Source of the DNA: Lagopus muta
Lineage: Eukaryota; Chordata; Aves; Galliformes; Phasianidae
Direction: 5' to 3'
Assembly (NCBI RefSeq): GCF_023343835.1
Contig: NC_064437.1
Span: forward strand, 57,114,972 to 57,178,971
DNA: 64,000 nt
Positions 35,465 to 47,011 of this stretch are shown in pieces. The notes under the pieces are model-generated. The model saw only the letters and a program-made list of their open reading frames with translations. It made no database searches and had not been told where the DNA came from. The translations under genes were made by a program, and so were the position numbers. Position 1 is the stretch's first letter, and the number at the start of each line of letters is the position of its first letter.

Positions 35465-35543
35465 TCTCCAATTCTGAAGGAACTTTCTAACTTGAAGCAT
35501 GGTGAACACAGTGATGCTACCTCAACCCCTCACTGGTTTCAGG
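35465..35543 (-). pseudogene. GUCY2G: GUCY2G relic block H, cyclase end exon
   Basis: An acceptor-like ATCTCTTTACAG precedes 35,543. The minus strand then has CCAGTG, a gap, and a 25-base stretch with CACTGTG and ATGCTTCAAG matching codons for DTVNMASR. TTAGAAAGTTCC follows (LESS for MESS), then AGAATT (RI). The MPRYCLFG part appears deleted, and an in-frame TGA or TAG occurs depending on frame. It is short and degraded but collinear with the other blocks. Confidence 0.45.
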
Positions 35544-38500
35544 CTGTAAAGAGATGTTGGATTTCTGCAAAATAGCCTCCTCAGAAGTGGGAACCAAAAG
35601 GATCACAAACATCTTCAAGCAGCATCCCTATGTCCCTATGTTAGCTGTTCTTTTGCTTTCTTTGGTATTCTAAACTCCACGTTCCATAATGGATTGAACT
35701 GTTTCTGAAAAGAGGAACAGCCCTCTGTGAGCATCATTTTATTACACAGAAACCACCACTCTAAATATGAAAGTTCCTACATAATTATATTAAGTTTCTT
35801 CAGCTCATTGTGCTTTCTGAAATAATTACAAAGATAATACATAGCTGGTTCTCTATTTGCTCCTCTTGGTGTGATTTCAATATATTTATAAAATACAGAT
35901 GTATTCATAAAAATGGAGAACAAAGCTGGTTGAGGTTGAGATTCTAGGAGACAGCATCCACCCTGCCAGCCCGAACGGTCAGCTCTGAAGGAGTGCATTT
36001 AGTCATTACGTACAACAGAGGGCACTCTCTTGACAGTATTGTCCGATTCAAACGACGGTTCAAAGAATTGTTACTGTGAGGCAAGTCTTGGCGGCACAAA
36101 TGTGCCACTAGGCAGAGCAGAGCTGTTGTACATCTTGTGAATCATTCAATATTTTCATCAGAGACCCCGCAGCTGCTTCTCCTCCATTTGCTCTCTTTTC
36201 CCTCTTCCCAATAACACCCCAAATTTCAAAACCTTCTACCCAGCAGCTTCATCTCTTCAAATTCTCATTCGCCACACAAGATTAACAGCATGACTTCTCC
36301 AAAGCTTGTTTCTTTTGCTTGCCCTTTGCAGCAGCCACTCTCCTCCTCCAGTCGTGGCTATATAGTGCAGAAACCCTTGAGCTGAGCACCCTTGAGAGGA
36401 TGACTAATTTTCTTCCTGATTATGCAATAACTTTTTCATTGGAACAAACCTTGCATGATTGCAGTGTGCCTCCAAATTCCCAGGCTTTCTCCCTGCCCAC
36501 CGTGGGATGGAGCCTCTGGGCATACATACCTCCCCGTGGTTACAGCACTGCACTGAATGTGGTCCACCCAGGCAGCTGGCTGTGGGTGCAGGATGGGCAA
36601 AGCCCTGTCACCAGTCCAAGTTTGGATCACTGTCACTCGACAAGAATCGTTTCTTGATAAATAACAGTAACTATAATAATACAGCCCCCAGAGGTGACTG
36701 TTAAAAGACCTGTCCCAGAATACAGTACCATATGAATAGGTTTCATCTCTAGAAACGAGTTAATTACTATTATTTAAGGTAGCACAAGTTGTCCATACTA
36801 AAAACCTTGCTTAAAAAATGTACTATACTTCACTTACATTTTTCTTAACCTTTCTTAATAATATTTACTGAGCTAAATAATATTTCTTTTCCAAAATTCA
36901 AAAATACATGTGTTGCAAATGGTTTTAGTGCAAGCTAATACTTGATAAGCTCCTTAATTTCAGATGAACTGTAACTCCACATCTTTTTCAGCTGTTAGAG
37001 CATGAAGGTGCTTGCCTAGATCTCTGCATCTGCATGTGAAACTCAAAGCCATTCATGGAGATGCAGGGAAAGGGAGGTTAGTTACAGTGAACACAGGTAA
37101 TCTGTTTAGAAGCGGATTTACCCAAAGGTTACAATTTGTCCCAATTCCTCCTATATGAACAAACTCCAAAGGAGTAAGAGATTTTACATGTTTATCACGT
37201 GTAGTCATTGTAAAGATGACACATAAGGCCACCAAGGTCATGGCAAGAATCAGAAGAGCCAGAGAACACACACAGGTATCAAAATAACACAGCTTGCAGC
37301 ACAATAGTGCTAGCACAGTGACATTTACACAATACTTTGGTCATTATATGTAGGTCACAATTCTCACTTGTGAATGGTAAACACTATTAGCTGTGATGGC
37401 CTTTGGCAGTCGCTGCATATGCAAATAACAAATAAGAAGGTCCAAGAGAAATTGCCAATAAAAGAGTGAGTCATACCTAACAAAATGTTCAGGAGTACAT
37501 AGCAGCAAGCATGCCATCTGCAGCTTCTTGCCAGCCTGGACGCTCTATACTCAGCACAGCAAGGCGCTAAAGTAAGAGACATCCTGAGCTGTCAGAGCTG
37601 CACTGTACCCTACAGCTTGTAGATCAGCACTCTTTCCAATACACTTAATTGTTATTCTGTCCTTCAAAAGCAATTGTGTAAGACGTGCTCCAGTTCTGAA
37701 TTCTGAGATAGATGCTGTTAAATGCCCCTATACAAAGCCCAATGGAATGGAAACAGCTTTTCTGTTGGTGCAACTGGGTCTCCAGCCTTCCCAGGCTGGT
37801 TCCACACAGAGCAGCCTGTGCCTCCTCTCCTGCTAAATTCTCTCTGCGTGTGGTTTCATCCACATTAACTGCCTCCTCTCACAGACTGGCTCCTTGTGGA
37901 GATTTACAGACTGTGACACAAAACACCACTGGTAGGGATCCCACTCTGCTGTAAGTTAGCCTTCCTTCCCTGCTTATGCTCACCTGCTCTTCTATTCAGA
38001 AAATAACATCAATATTTTTCTTCTCACAATGGCATACATCAACAGAAAGATTCGGGACGTGTGTCAAGGTGACCTAATTTTAAAGAGATGATTAACTCAC
38101 CATAGATAGCATGGACTTGTCAGCAACATGGCCCTGAAATATGTTTTGAGAAGATCCTGCAGGTTTAAATCACTCTATCCTTTTCCATAAGCACACTCAG
38201 CAGTGCAATATCCATATGATGCGGTACTGAGTGATGGGAATGGGGAACACTGATCCTACTCCTTGGTGAGTGATAAAGCCAATGTCTAATGCTAGAGCAG
38301 AGGTCTTGTTGCTGTGAAATGTTTGCTCTGCAGTATATATTTACACACTGATTATTCAGCCCTGATAGGGGTATTCTGAGCACATTTCATTGCCTTAATG
38401 CCCAACACTTCTACAGCAGCTTTTAAGGAAAACTTCAAAATACTCCAAAAACAGTAACTAATCTGAAAAACTTAATCCTCCCTCTACAAACTGAGAAAAA

Positions 38501-38976
38501 CTGAAGCAAAAGGATGAAGCCAGCAGATCATAGCAGGGTAGCAAGTCCGACTCCAACTCAACCTAGACACAGGGAATGTTACTTGAATAACAAAAATAGT
38601 CATCAAGGAAAAATAAGTGGCCTGACCTGATATCTGAGTATGAGTTATGAAATCAGAAAACTTGCCAATTTTGTATTTGTTTCATTTGTCTTAGAAAGAG
38701 ATAACCCATGCATACAGAAAATCAAGAGAACAAATGTAAAGGTTGTGATATACAATTAATTATCTATCTGGTGATCTACAATAACGACCCACGAGCACCA
38801 ATAGCAAACAGAAGGTAAAATTCAAAGGTTAATCACTTGGAATCTTACACCAACAGGTTCTACCTCACACTTGCAATAGGTGTATCATTATGCTTCAGTG
38901 GGTAGCAATTTCTTACCCTCTGCTGCACCCAGACCTCCACCTCTGGCTCACCAGCAGCCAGACCCAGTCTGTTTAC

Positions 38977-39149
38977 TTGTGCAAATGCCAATAACACAGT
39001 CTCAGCTCTCCGGGCATGGAGCATATCTCACAAGAAATCACAGCCATCAGGAATTTCAAAGGCATCACAACTATTTCTTCAGTGCAGTTGATCCCATTGT
39101 GGATGAGCTGGCTGCCAGATACCATATAGGCATCATCAGCAGTTTCTAC
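38977..39149 (-). pseudogene. GUCY2G: GUCY2G relic block G, cyclase middle exon
   Basis: The block starts after TTTGCTGAAG, a fair acceptor at the known exon boundary before VETIGDAYMV, and reads VETADDAYMVSGSQLIHNG, then EEIVVMPLKFL and MPGELRL. This aligns with the purine-binding VETIGDAYMV segment through RNG, DEI-TMSL and HMPEERL-LRIGLHTG. The glutamate is kept but IGD has become ADD. One Arg codon is missing after MPGE, and an extra base before the IGLHTG-equivalent shifts the frame. The block is 173 bases, near the usual size of this exon. The donor is weak (A|GTAAAC). Confidence 0.88.
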
Positions 39150-39284
39150 CTTCAGCAAAATCAATAATGAAAAACCAACTATTCTTATTAGATATACTAC
39201 AGGAGGGGAATAAGACCAACTTCAGCCAACTTTGGAGATGATTCAGACAAGAAAACTAAGCATAAAACCAGGAGTTAAGATGCC

Positions 39285-39455
39285 TTTTCTCCACTAGTTT
39301 CAGTGCTCTCTTCCCAAAAGCCACTTGCTTTGTGGTTGATGGAGGGAGAAATAAAGTTAATGGATCTATGTCTGAGAAGAAAACAGAGAACCAAACTTTG
39401 CAGCTCCACCAGTGTTTAAGCAATAAACTACAATCCACTGAAGTTGAAAAGGAGG
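39285..39455 (-). pseudogene. GUCY2G: GUCY2G relic block F, dimerization region and cyclase start
   Basis: Reading the minus strand from about 39,454, a gap-free match to MLPSFVGEQLIAGKSVE-ESF is interrupted by TAG at 39,428-39,430 (in place of Gln) and TAA at 39,416-39,418 (in place of Gly). About five bases are then missing. The frame shifts to SVFFSDIDPLT, the cyclase FFSDIVGFT motif that carries the metal-binding aspartate. QVAFGKRALKLVE follows, matching QVV-LLNDLY-LFD. This block combines the clearest family signature with the clearest inactivating changes. Confidence 0.85.
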
Positions 39456-39914
39456 AAAAAAAAGGATAGTTTTTTTGTGATTTGTATTTCTTGTTCATCA
39501 TCTCTTTCATTTGTCCAATGTTTCATTATTTTGGAAATAGGCAGAAGTTACTGAAAGCTTTTTCCAAACTTTAATAAATATCAAAGAACATGATTCAAGG
39601 TATTCACCATTCATCACACTGACCAATATTGACTTTGCATTTCTTCCCTACTTCTCCCCTTCTTCCTTTGCATCCAAAATTAGCTTGTATTTCTTACAGT
39701 CAAGAAAATGAGAGAAATACTTTGGTTAGCAAAACATCTGTACAGAGCCTTAATTGAAGGAATCAGGTAGTACTGATGACAAATTGTGTCTGTCTTCCTT
39801 CTATCTGCCAACAACTGCTTTGCCCTTTCTGCACCAATCCCTCCAAGCGATTGATGTCATTTTGCAGTTTACTCATCAAATATCAGAGTGCCATAGGCAG
39901 AGATTCCTCCCGCT

Positions 39915-39985
39915 AGATCAGGTTGCCCAAAACCCCATTCAATCTGAACTTGAACACCTCCAGAGATGCTGTGTAAGATCCCAAC
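39915..39985 (-). repeat. CR1 LINE fragment
   Basis: The plus strand reads GATCAGGTTGCCCAAAACCCCATTCAATCTGAACTTGAACACCTCCAGAGATG (shown here only by its start and end blocks GATCAGGTTGCCCA and AACACCTCCAGAGATG). It is the reverse complement of an internal part of the CR1 3' region. The element lies in a relic intron of the GUCY2G pseudogene. Its outer limits are unclear. Confidence 0.7.
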
Positions 39986-40299
39986 ATGCCTACTGGAACC
40001 TCTACAAGGATTGTGTTAGTTTATCATCCAGGGCTAAGAAACATAGCAAATAGTGTAGTGTGAGATTCCAGTAATTCTGTTTTGATGGCCGGATTTCATG
40101 GCAGGGAAGGGACTGACCAGTCCATTTGTATTACTAGTCTTTTCATGACATCCCATAGTTTGATCATGCTTTGGCCCTTCTGCTGGTGCATTTTTGCAGA
40201 ATCTGCATATGATGCTAAATATACAGTTCTTTCTCATTCTAGTTTAAATTGTAGCTAGCTGATGCAAGAAATAATTTTGAAAGAAAACAAACCATTCCA

Positions 40300-40390
40300 T
40301 CCAGGATAATTTAATACTGGCTGCAGGGGACCAGACAAAAGACTCATCCACTTCAAAAGCCTCTCTCTGACAGAAACCATCAGCCACAGC
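40300..40390 (-). pseudogene. GUCY2G: GUCY2G relic block E, end of kinase-homology domain
   Basis: The minus strand reads DESFVWSPAASIKLSW, which aligns with the DESPELRPIFPSIKKTL stretch near the end of the kinase-homology domain with one codon missing. Just before it, AAGTGGATGAG looks like TGCTGGGATGAG with a one-base deletion, so the conserved ECWDE motif is frameshifted. Confidence 0.55.
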
Positions 40391-40719
40391 ATTGAAACAA
40401 CAGAGTAGGTACATACTGCATCTTAAGGTCCCCTACAGTACCTAAGGTTAAGGTTACCTACAGTAACGGTGGTAACCACGGCTATCTTGCAAAATACAAA
40501 GCTGTAGGCTTGCATCCTGATCAAATTCTATCATAGATTACTACATAATGAAATACAGACACACTGAAAGGAATAAAATTTGATAATCTGATCATATGGA
40601 GTGTAGGGAGAGGGATTTGGCTGTAACAAGGCAGGATGTGACATTTTTAGGTATTTGAAATTTTTAGCTTATTTGAAAGCTTTTCACACACAGCAAGATT
40701 AATTAATATTTAGCTTCAA

Positions 40720-40878
40720 GAAGAGATTAAAAGAACATTTGTAATGAGAAGGAAGAGCATTGATTAATGATATGGAAGAACTCTGTCACTTCAGGCAATA
40801 TCAGTGATAGGTGGATGGTTGGACAAGATGATCTTAGAGGTCTTTTCCCACTTTAATAATTCTATGATTCTTTGATTG
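40720..40878 (+). repeat. CR1 LINE 3' end
   Basis: A plus-oriented CR1 tail with the blocks GGATGGTTGGACAAGATGAT, CTTAGAGGTCTTTTCCCACT and a terminal ATTCTATGATTCTTTG. The terminal octamer repeat is still visible. It sits between relic blocks D and E. Confidence 0.8.
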
Positions 40879-42010
40879 CATATCAGATGTAGTAACTGTA
40901 GTCTGTCCAAAACACCAAACCAATTAAGTGGTGACTGGTTTATTACTTGCCTAACCAACATGACATCTAGATTCAACTGGCTATTAATCATCTTCACTTC
41001 CTCTCTAAACCATGTATCATTGTCACGGTGGGTTGTCTGGCAGCTATTTCCCTTCTCTGAAACAGCTGCATTAGAGCAGTGAACAAGCTCATGCACATGC
41101 CAGAGTCCACAAAGCACCTGCTGTCTGTTAAGTGAAAAGCACAGCCTATTTGTGGTAATAACTCTCCTATAAGTGAGCAAAACTCGCACCGCACTTCAGT
41201 GAGAATTTGTGAGACATTTAATTCACTCGTTTATTTGTTGATTTACTCTTACTGATCAACGAGCACACAATAAAAAAAAATAGATTACTTAATTGCTACT
41301 AAAATTAAAATGCTGGACAGCAAAGAAGAGTTTCCCACTGAGCAGAACTGTTTAACTTCTTGCATAGCAGACTTGATATCTGAAGAGCTGTAGATCATAA
41401 CCAAAGATTGCAAGTAGAGAGAGGAGGTGAAGAAGCAGACACAGTTCCAGTTTGACACAGAACAAACAGAGCTATTGATTGGTACTAGTATTACCTGGAT
41501 TTAATTAAATGGTTTGTCACTGCAAAGCAAACATTTATGTACAGAATTTAATCACATACTTGTCCCTGGAAATTCACTGGGCTACTACTGAATAGGTAAA
41601 AGTGTATGATGTGCTGAAGGCCAATTGATTCTGTTGATTGAAAAGGAATTATTTTGGTGGCAGCTAAACATTGCCATCAACAATTCATCCATCATTCATT
41701 CTTGCAAGCAAACCGTCTGGATGCAATGCAAGATGAGTATAGAGCCTCATGCAAGAGACTGGCAGCAGAAGGCTTCTCTTTGCAGCAAAGAAAAATAACT
41801 TCTGCCAGAATATCAAACCAAATTAAGTGATAGAAAAAGCATTTCCTTGAGTGACAGTGAGTAGCAACTTTAACCAGCACAAAAACATTTGCAAACAAGA
41901 CAAAGACAAAAATAGCTTCATTCATCTTCTCTTCCACTCGCCTTTTGTGGAGGAAAACTTATTTTCAGAAATCTGTTGGGCTTTTTTTTAAAGTTGTAAT
42001 TTATTAGAAC

Positions 42011-42029
42011 TTTTTTTTTTTTTCTTTTT
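42011..42029. repeat. Poly-T tract
   Basis: Nineteen bases of T with one C. The origin is not determined; it may be the tail of an old minus-strand retroelement. Confidence 0.9.
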
Positions 42030-42599
42030 GAGGGAGTGCAATTTTGGCAATGCTGTGTTAAAATCCCAGAACTCCATCAGTATCTTGAAATTTACCATTT
42101 CCCCGTTTTGCAAGAGAATACTTCCCTGTTACTAAAAAATACAGAAGAGGGTATTTCTTCCTCTAGGGGAATTTTCAAGTCAATTCACTGTTTTTTTTTC
42201 TCCAAACTTCTGAGGGGAAAAATAAAACGCACAGATTTTTTCAACGTGTAAAAGTAATAGTAACAAAGCCTGACCTCACACACATACCCAACTACTCAAG
42301 AAAAACATTCTAGTCTTGATGTCCAACATTATTGAAAACATCTATCAAAGCACCTGAGGGTCCTCAACTGCCACAGAGAATAGACACTCCCCAGAGAATA
42401 GACACATCCTTCACAGGTCCATGCTTTATTTCTATTAGTCTGGCGTCTGTAGGGTGTACAGATCACCTCATTACAGTATGCACTGACCAGTGCTCTTAAG
42501 CAGAAATAGTCTCAGCCTGACACAAAGAGCTGAGTCACAGAGCAGTGCTCTGCTCCTGGAAAAGCCATGGGGAAGCAGTGCAGACTCCTTCTGTGCTTC

Positions 42600-42700
42600 A
42601 CTCATGAGATCAGCATGCTGGCAGGAATACATACCTCACCCAATACTCTTCATAGGCCCAACTCTAGCTTCAACATCCTGGGGTTTTCTAACTGCAACCC
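42600..42700 (-). pseudogene. GUCY2G: GUCY2G relic block D, kinase-homology domain
   Basis: The minus strand reads LENPRMLK, comparable with WTAPELL at DNA level, then after ten codons (twelve in the family) GEVCIPASML, comparable with GDVYSFAILL. An in-frame TGA lies between the two, and another follows at 42,602-42,604. Most differences from the family codons are single-base changes. The match is weaker than the cyclase blocks and relies partly on its position in the series. Confidence 0.45.
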
Positions 42701-43064
42701 CTTTTGTTGCAAGTGTACAGTTTCTGCCTTCTTTACCAATGATTTATTTTGTCTTGGTGCTAAACAGGCAGATAAGTGCGCCTTCATCAGGATTTTTCTG
42801 CCTTCTTTTTGATCTTTCAGTTTTACTCATATTTTATGATTAGTGTTCCTCTGGGGAAGTACAGGGAGGACAAAGTTGCTGTTTTGATCTGCACTGTCCT
42901 CTCAAAGTACTCAATGTACAGTCCCACAGTGTAATGCATGGGAGTGACCTAGGTCAGAGGTTGTTATGCTCCAGGCTTCACATGTGAACACATCCCTCCT
43001 CCCAGGTAAATGAGCAAAATGCTAATTTACAGTAAGTAGACTGACATCCTTGTCCTGCAGGTTG

Positions 43065-43260
43065 TTAGGATGCACCAAGCAAATGGAAAGCAGCACATGC
43101 TACCAGCACAGTGTTGTGGCCAAGTACCATGCCAGCAACAAGTCTGTCAAAAGTCTGTCTTAGGCATAATTTACCTAGACTCTGTGGCCTGTGCTGGGGA
43201 TCTATTGCTGAATTGCAGAACTGCATCTACATTACATCTACTGCAGAATTCTATGTCTTT
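43065..43260 (-). pseudogene. GUCY2G: GUCY2G relic block C, kinase-homology domain
   Basis: An acceptor-like TGTGTTCCCTTAG precedes 43,260. Reading on, KDIEFCSRCNVDAVLQFS aligns gap-free with the KDVLRTSDVEMDWIFKLSF region after the GSL motif. Further on, LVAGMVLGH matches DIVNGMLFLH near 43,127-43,142. A DNA segment at 43,068-43,090 matches codons for PSNCLVDS in a shifted frame. The spacing between these motifs implies small deletions and an insertion or relic intron. Confidence 0.6.
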
Positions 43261-43599
43261 CTAAGGGAACACAGCTGAAGAAAATATCTATGTATTTCAA
43301 AGATGATATAGGAATTTTGGAATCTAAGTAAGAAGATCTTCACTGATCACAGCTCTCAAAACCTGTGCACTTAATAGATTCCTACAGAGCTCCTATGCAG
43401 AATGCTATGAAACAGTCCTGAGTACAGACATCCTAATAGGAGATATTCTGACAACTGAATCACATAACCATTTAAATTCAGTTTTTTGCTCAGTCAATGA
43501 TTTGCCTTTTTAAGATACTAGGTATTTTGGATGAAGATCATAGAAGAAGCATAACATTCTCATTATAGACTTAAAGATGGAATAGATAGATTCAAATTC

Positions 43600-43645
43600 C
43601 TCATAGAAGAATTATAGAATCATTTAGGTTGGAATTGCATCAGTT
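43600..43645 (-). repeat. CR1 LINE 3'-end fragment
   Basis: The plus strand carries TTATAGAATCATTTAGGTTGG, the reverse complement of a CR1 3' terminus. Only about 40 bases are recognisable. Confidence 0.6.
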
Positions 43646-45825
43646 TTTGTCACAGAGTAATCATTGCTGAACGTTCTGACCTGCACTGTGCTACTGAAGA
43701 GTGTAAAGTAATGTAATACGTACACACAACAAAAGCAAATGGCAAAGAGGATGGTTGCACGTTTATCACCAACCAGTTTTCAGTACTAACAACACACTGC
43801 CTCAGCTGCATCCTGGCCCAGAGAAGAACATTTCCTGTTAGTAAAGCATCACATGCTTTCTGCAAGATCCATGTATAAGTCCTCCTTTAAACATCTAACA
43901 ACAAGGACCAAATCCACAGTTTTGGAAAGTCCACAGGGAGTCAACCTTTGGCCAAGTGTTTATTACCCACATGAATATCAACCATCACGAACCAGAAAAC
44001 ATTTCTTTACAGCTAAAAAAGAAAATTGGTCAAAGGAAACAAGCAAGAGGCTCAACACTATCCCATTTCAGTTCTAGGTAGTATCAGAGAAATGCTATGC
44101 ATTACACTCAGTTTTACATTCCCAGGTAAGAAATGCTGAGTTACAACCTGATGAAATCAAACTGATTTAACCTTGCTTTGCTCCCTTAATGCATTCCTGC
44201 TGATGCATACTAGGAAAACTGGAATACATGATCTCATTCCCTTATACATCTAGAGAGCTGTGGGTCCATCCACAAGGCAAACCAGATACAGTTGACCTCT
44301 GTGCAGATGTCTATTCTTTCCTGTTGATGACAAAGGAAACCTAGGATGACTAAACCTTCAGTTTAAGTAGTACAGTTAAGCACCTACAGCTAAACGACTG
44401 CATGTGCACAGAGCATGTATAATTCAACATCTTCCAGCTGGAGAGACAGGTTGCTTTCTCTTTGAAATGCTCATGTAACTAGGAGCAGAAATTCACTTAG
44501 TTAAACAATATCGACTGGACATATAACACTCAATAGAATAACTGGTCATACTCATTTTCTATCTTATTTAATAATGTTGTATACTTGACAATGCCAAATC
44601 CAAATGATAAAGGAAAACTGTATTTGAACTGGAACTTCTAGTAGCAGACAGTACGTACTTGAAGTTCTCCTGCTGCAGGAACACATCTTCTATATTGTAT
44701 CTGACCTTAACAAACGTTAACTAAGCTGGTTTTGCACAGATACATATTTTATCTGCTTACCCCTACACAGCAGCTTCAGGTGAGTGTCCAAGTAGCACAG
44801 CACAATTCCAGCCAAATACTTCAGACTTTTATGTAGTTCTTCTAACCGTGATGGATGAAAGATAATTTTGATATAAGTGGCTGAGAAGGATGTTGTGCAG
44901 TGTTGCTATCTGATCACATAAACAATGGGATATCACAACCAGAAGGCCAAAAAATGTATCTAGGGATGATGACAAGATGACAGGTTTTTTGTGTCATAAA
45001 ATAAAAATAAAAAGTTACTTTGTAGTGCAACTCTGAATCATTCTGTAATCTTCACTCATCCCAGTTGTCACTTGGTTCTGGATTTTGTCTCACAAATCAG
45101 TTTGGTTCTATTCACAGCTTACAGCTTAGGGTTGTTTTTGTACTTGATAATATCATGAGCAAGTTCCATCATAAACCTTTGACTGTTAGCTAAACCAGTT
45201 ACTGCACAGCTGAAAAATTACCAGATCTAGCTTAAATTGCAGATGACTGTCCACTCTTCTCTGCTCAAGAACAACAGTCAGCCACATACAGAGATCAGCC
45301 AACACAGCTTTCTTATAAATCCCAGATCTGTGACTCAGTCATCTGGTGTCAAGTTTGAACCTTCAGCAATGAACTGAGCCAATGTCTTCAGTTGTTGGGC
45401 AAATGAAAATGCCCACATCACCTTATTCCCTCTGGCAGGGCTGAGGTTTACTACTGTTATCCTAAGGTAGGATACAACAGGGAAATAATTCCCACATTTT
45501 TAACCCACAGATATTTGTCTAACTTCCTTCTATCAAAATACTGGCATTCTTTGCATTATTGGAATAATACTTGCATTGAAGATCAAATTTCAATGGCTTT
45601 GGCCTGATGTTGTTTTTAGAAGAGGCCACACTGAAAGGAAGGAACTTGCAGAATAGGTAGAGAATGCAACAGATGACAAATAGAAGTAACAACAGAGAAT
45701 TATGTGTTATCTAACCCCCATCAATCAGCAATAGAACTTCTTTTCCCCCTTTATATGTCTCTACCAAAATGTATGTCCAGTAACTCAAAGTGTTGAACAA
45801 TTTTGTCCCTAAGCAACCTCTGATT

Positions 45826-45843
45826 AAAAAAAAAAAAAAAAAA
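45826..45843. repeat. Poly-A tract
   Basis: Eighteen consecutive A residues in AT-rich sequence inside the GUCY2G relic region. No parent element was recognised. Confidence 0.9.
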
Positions 45844-46965
45844 GTGAAATCAATTTACTAGGGAAAATGTTGCTAAGGAATGAAAGCAATCAAGCAAACA
45901 AAACCACTGCAAGCTGAAAGTTAACCATTCTTCCCTAGAAGCATGACCCATGAAACCATTTGCAGCAATCTTGTGACAGTGCAGAGAATGGCACATCACT
46001 CCCTGCAATATAACCGAGAGCAGGAACAGGCACAGCTGTGTTATTGGCTCTTGGGCATCCTTTCTAAGAACTTATTACACCCTCATTAAAACACTGCAGC
46101 AACACCCCCCTGTGAGCCACAAACCACTGACACCAAAAATCACACAAGTCCTTTCGATGAACAGTTATTTACCTTTGACACACTGCTGTAAACTGTATTT
46201 TAACTCTGAGTACCAAACTTTCATTAAAGAAGTTTCAATACCCAAAAAGTATACAGAAATTGTTGAAGAACCATTACTGTAAAAGTGACTTCATTCAGAA
46301 AATCCTTTCCCAATCGGTGTAATTTAATGGGGAAAAAAATAAAAATTCAGACTGAAATTCTTCACTAGTTTGCTCCAGATTTTAGAAGCCATACTGGAGG
46401 CAATCTTGTAATCACATAAAACATCCCACTAACAGTCTAGAGAGCCTGCTGGCAGGCAGGGTCCTGTGAAGGGAGTGAAGGAGTGTTTTCTGGTTTGCAA
46501 TCTTATGAGTAGGTTGGGTAAATCACTAAGGTGAATGCACTGCATAAAAACAAGTTATTATTATGTGAGGGTGTAGGTGTCAGTATAAAAGATGGGTGAG
46601 TAAGCAACTGAGAAGCAAAGCACAAGAAGCTAGCAGCAGTGCTAAGGAGATTACAGAAACAACAGTGATACTGTATTGAAAGAGGTGAGTGACTGAAAAC
46701 ACAAAAATTACAACAAAATAACTTGAAATCAAAAAACCGTTGCTTGCTTTATTCATTTGGGCAAAGATGCATAGCTGATGGTAACAACTCTGTGTTGCCA
46801 TAGGATTAAGGCTTTAATGATATTTTTTATCTCTTCTGCTCTCCCTGGTGCGGTTTGTTCTCTTGTACGAAGCTTCTTAATAGATGCTAAGATTTTTATG
46901 GTTGTATGTATGATGAATGTATTTTCTAGAATATCCACTTCCACACATCATTTTTGCCTTGCACT

Positions 46966-47011
46966 TACTATCATGCTATCATGCTATCACTTTGCTATTA
47001 TGCTATCATTT
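46966..47011. repeat. CTATCATG short tandem repeat
   Basis: About four to five imperfect copies of CTATCATG/CTATTATG, with one CACTTTG interruption. Confidence 0.8.

Noticed and set aside
40791-41189. A 132-codon minus-strand open frame
   Set aside because: One end is antisense to a CR1 tail and the remainder has no recognisable family or splice sites.
42490-42843. A 117-codon plus-strand open frame
   Set aside because: It has no domain, no splice context and lies antisense to a kinase-homology relic of GUCY2G. It is probably a chance frame.
44215-44340. Possible kinase-homology exon of GUCY2G with a VCL-DPPN-like stretch on the minus strand
   Set aside because: The match needs an insertion and covers only a few codons. 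It is collinear but not strong enough to list.
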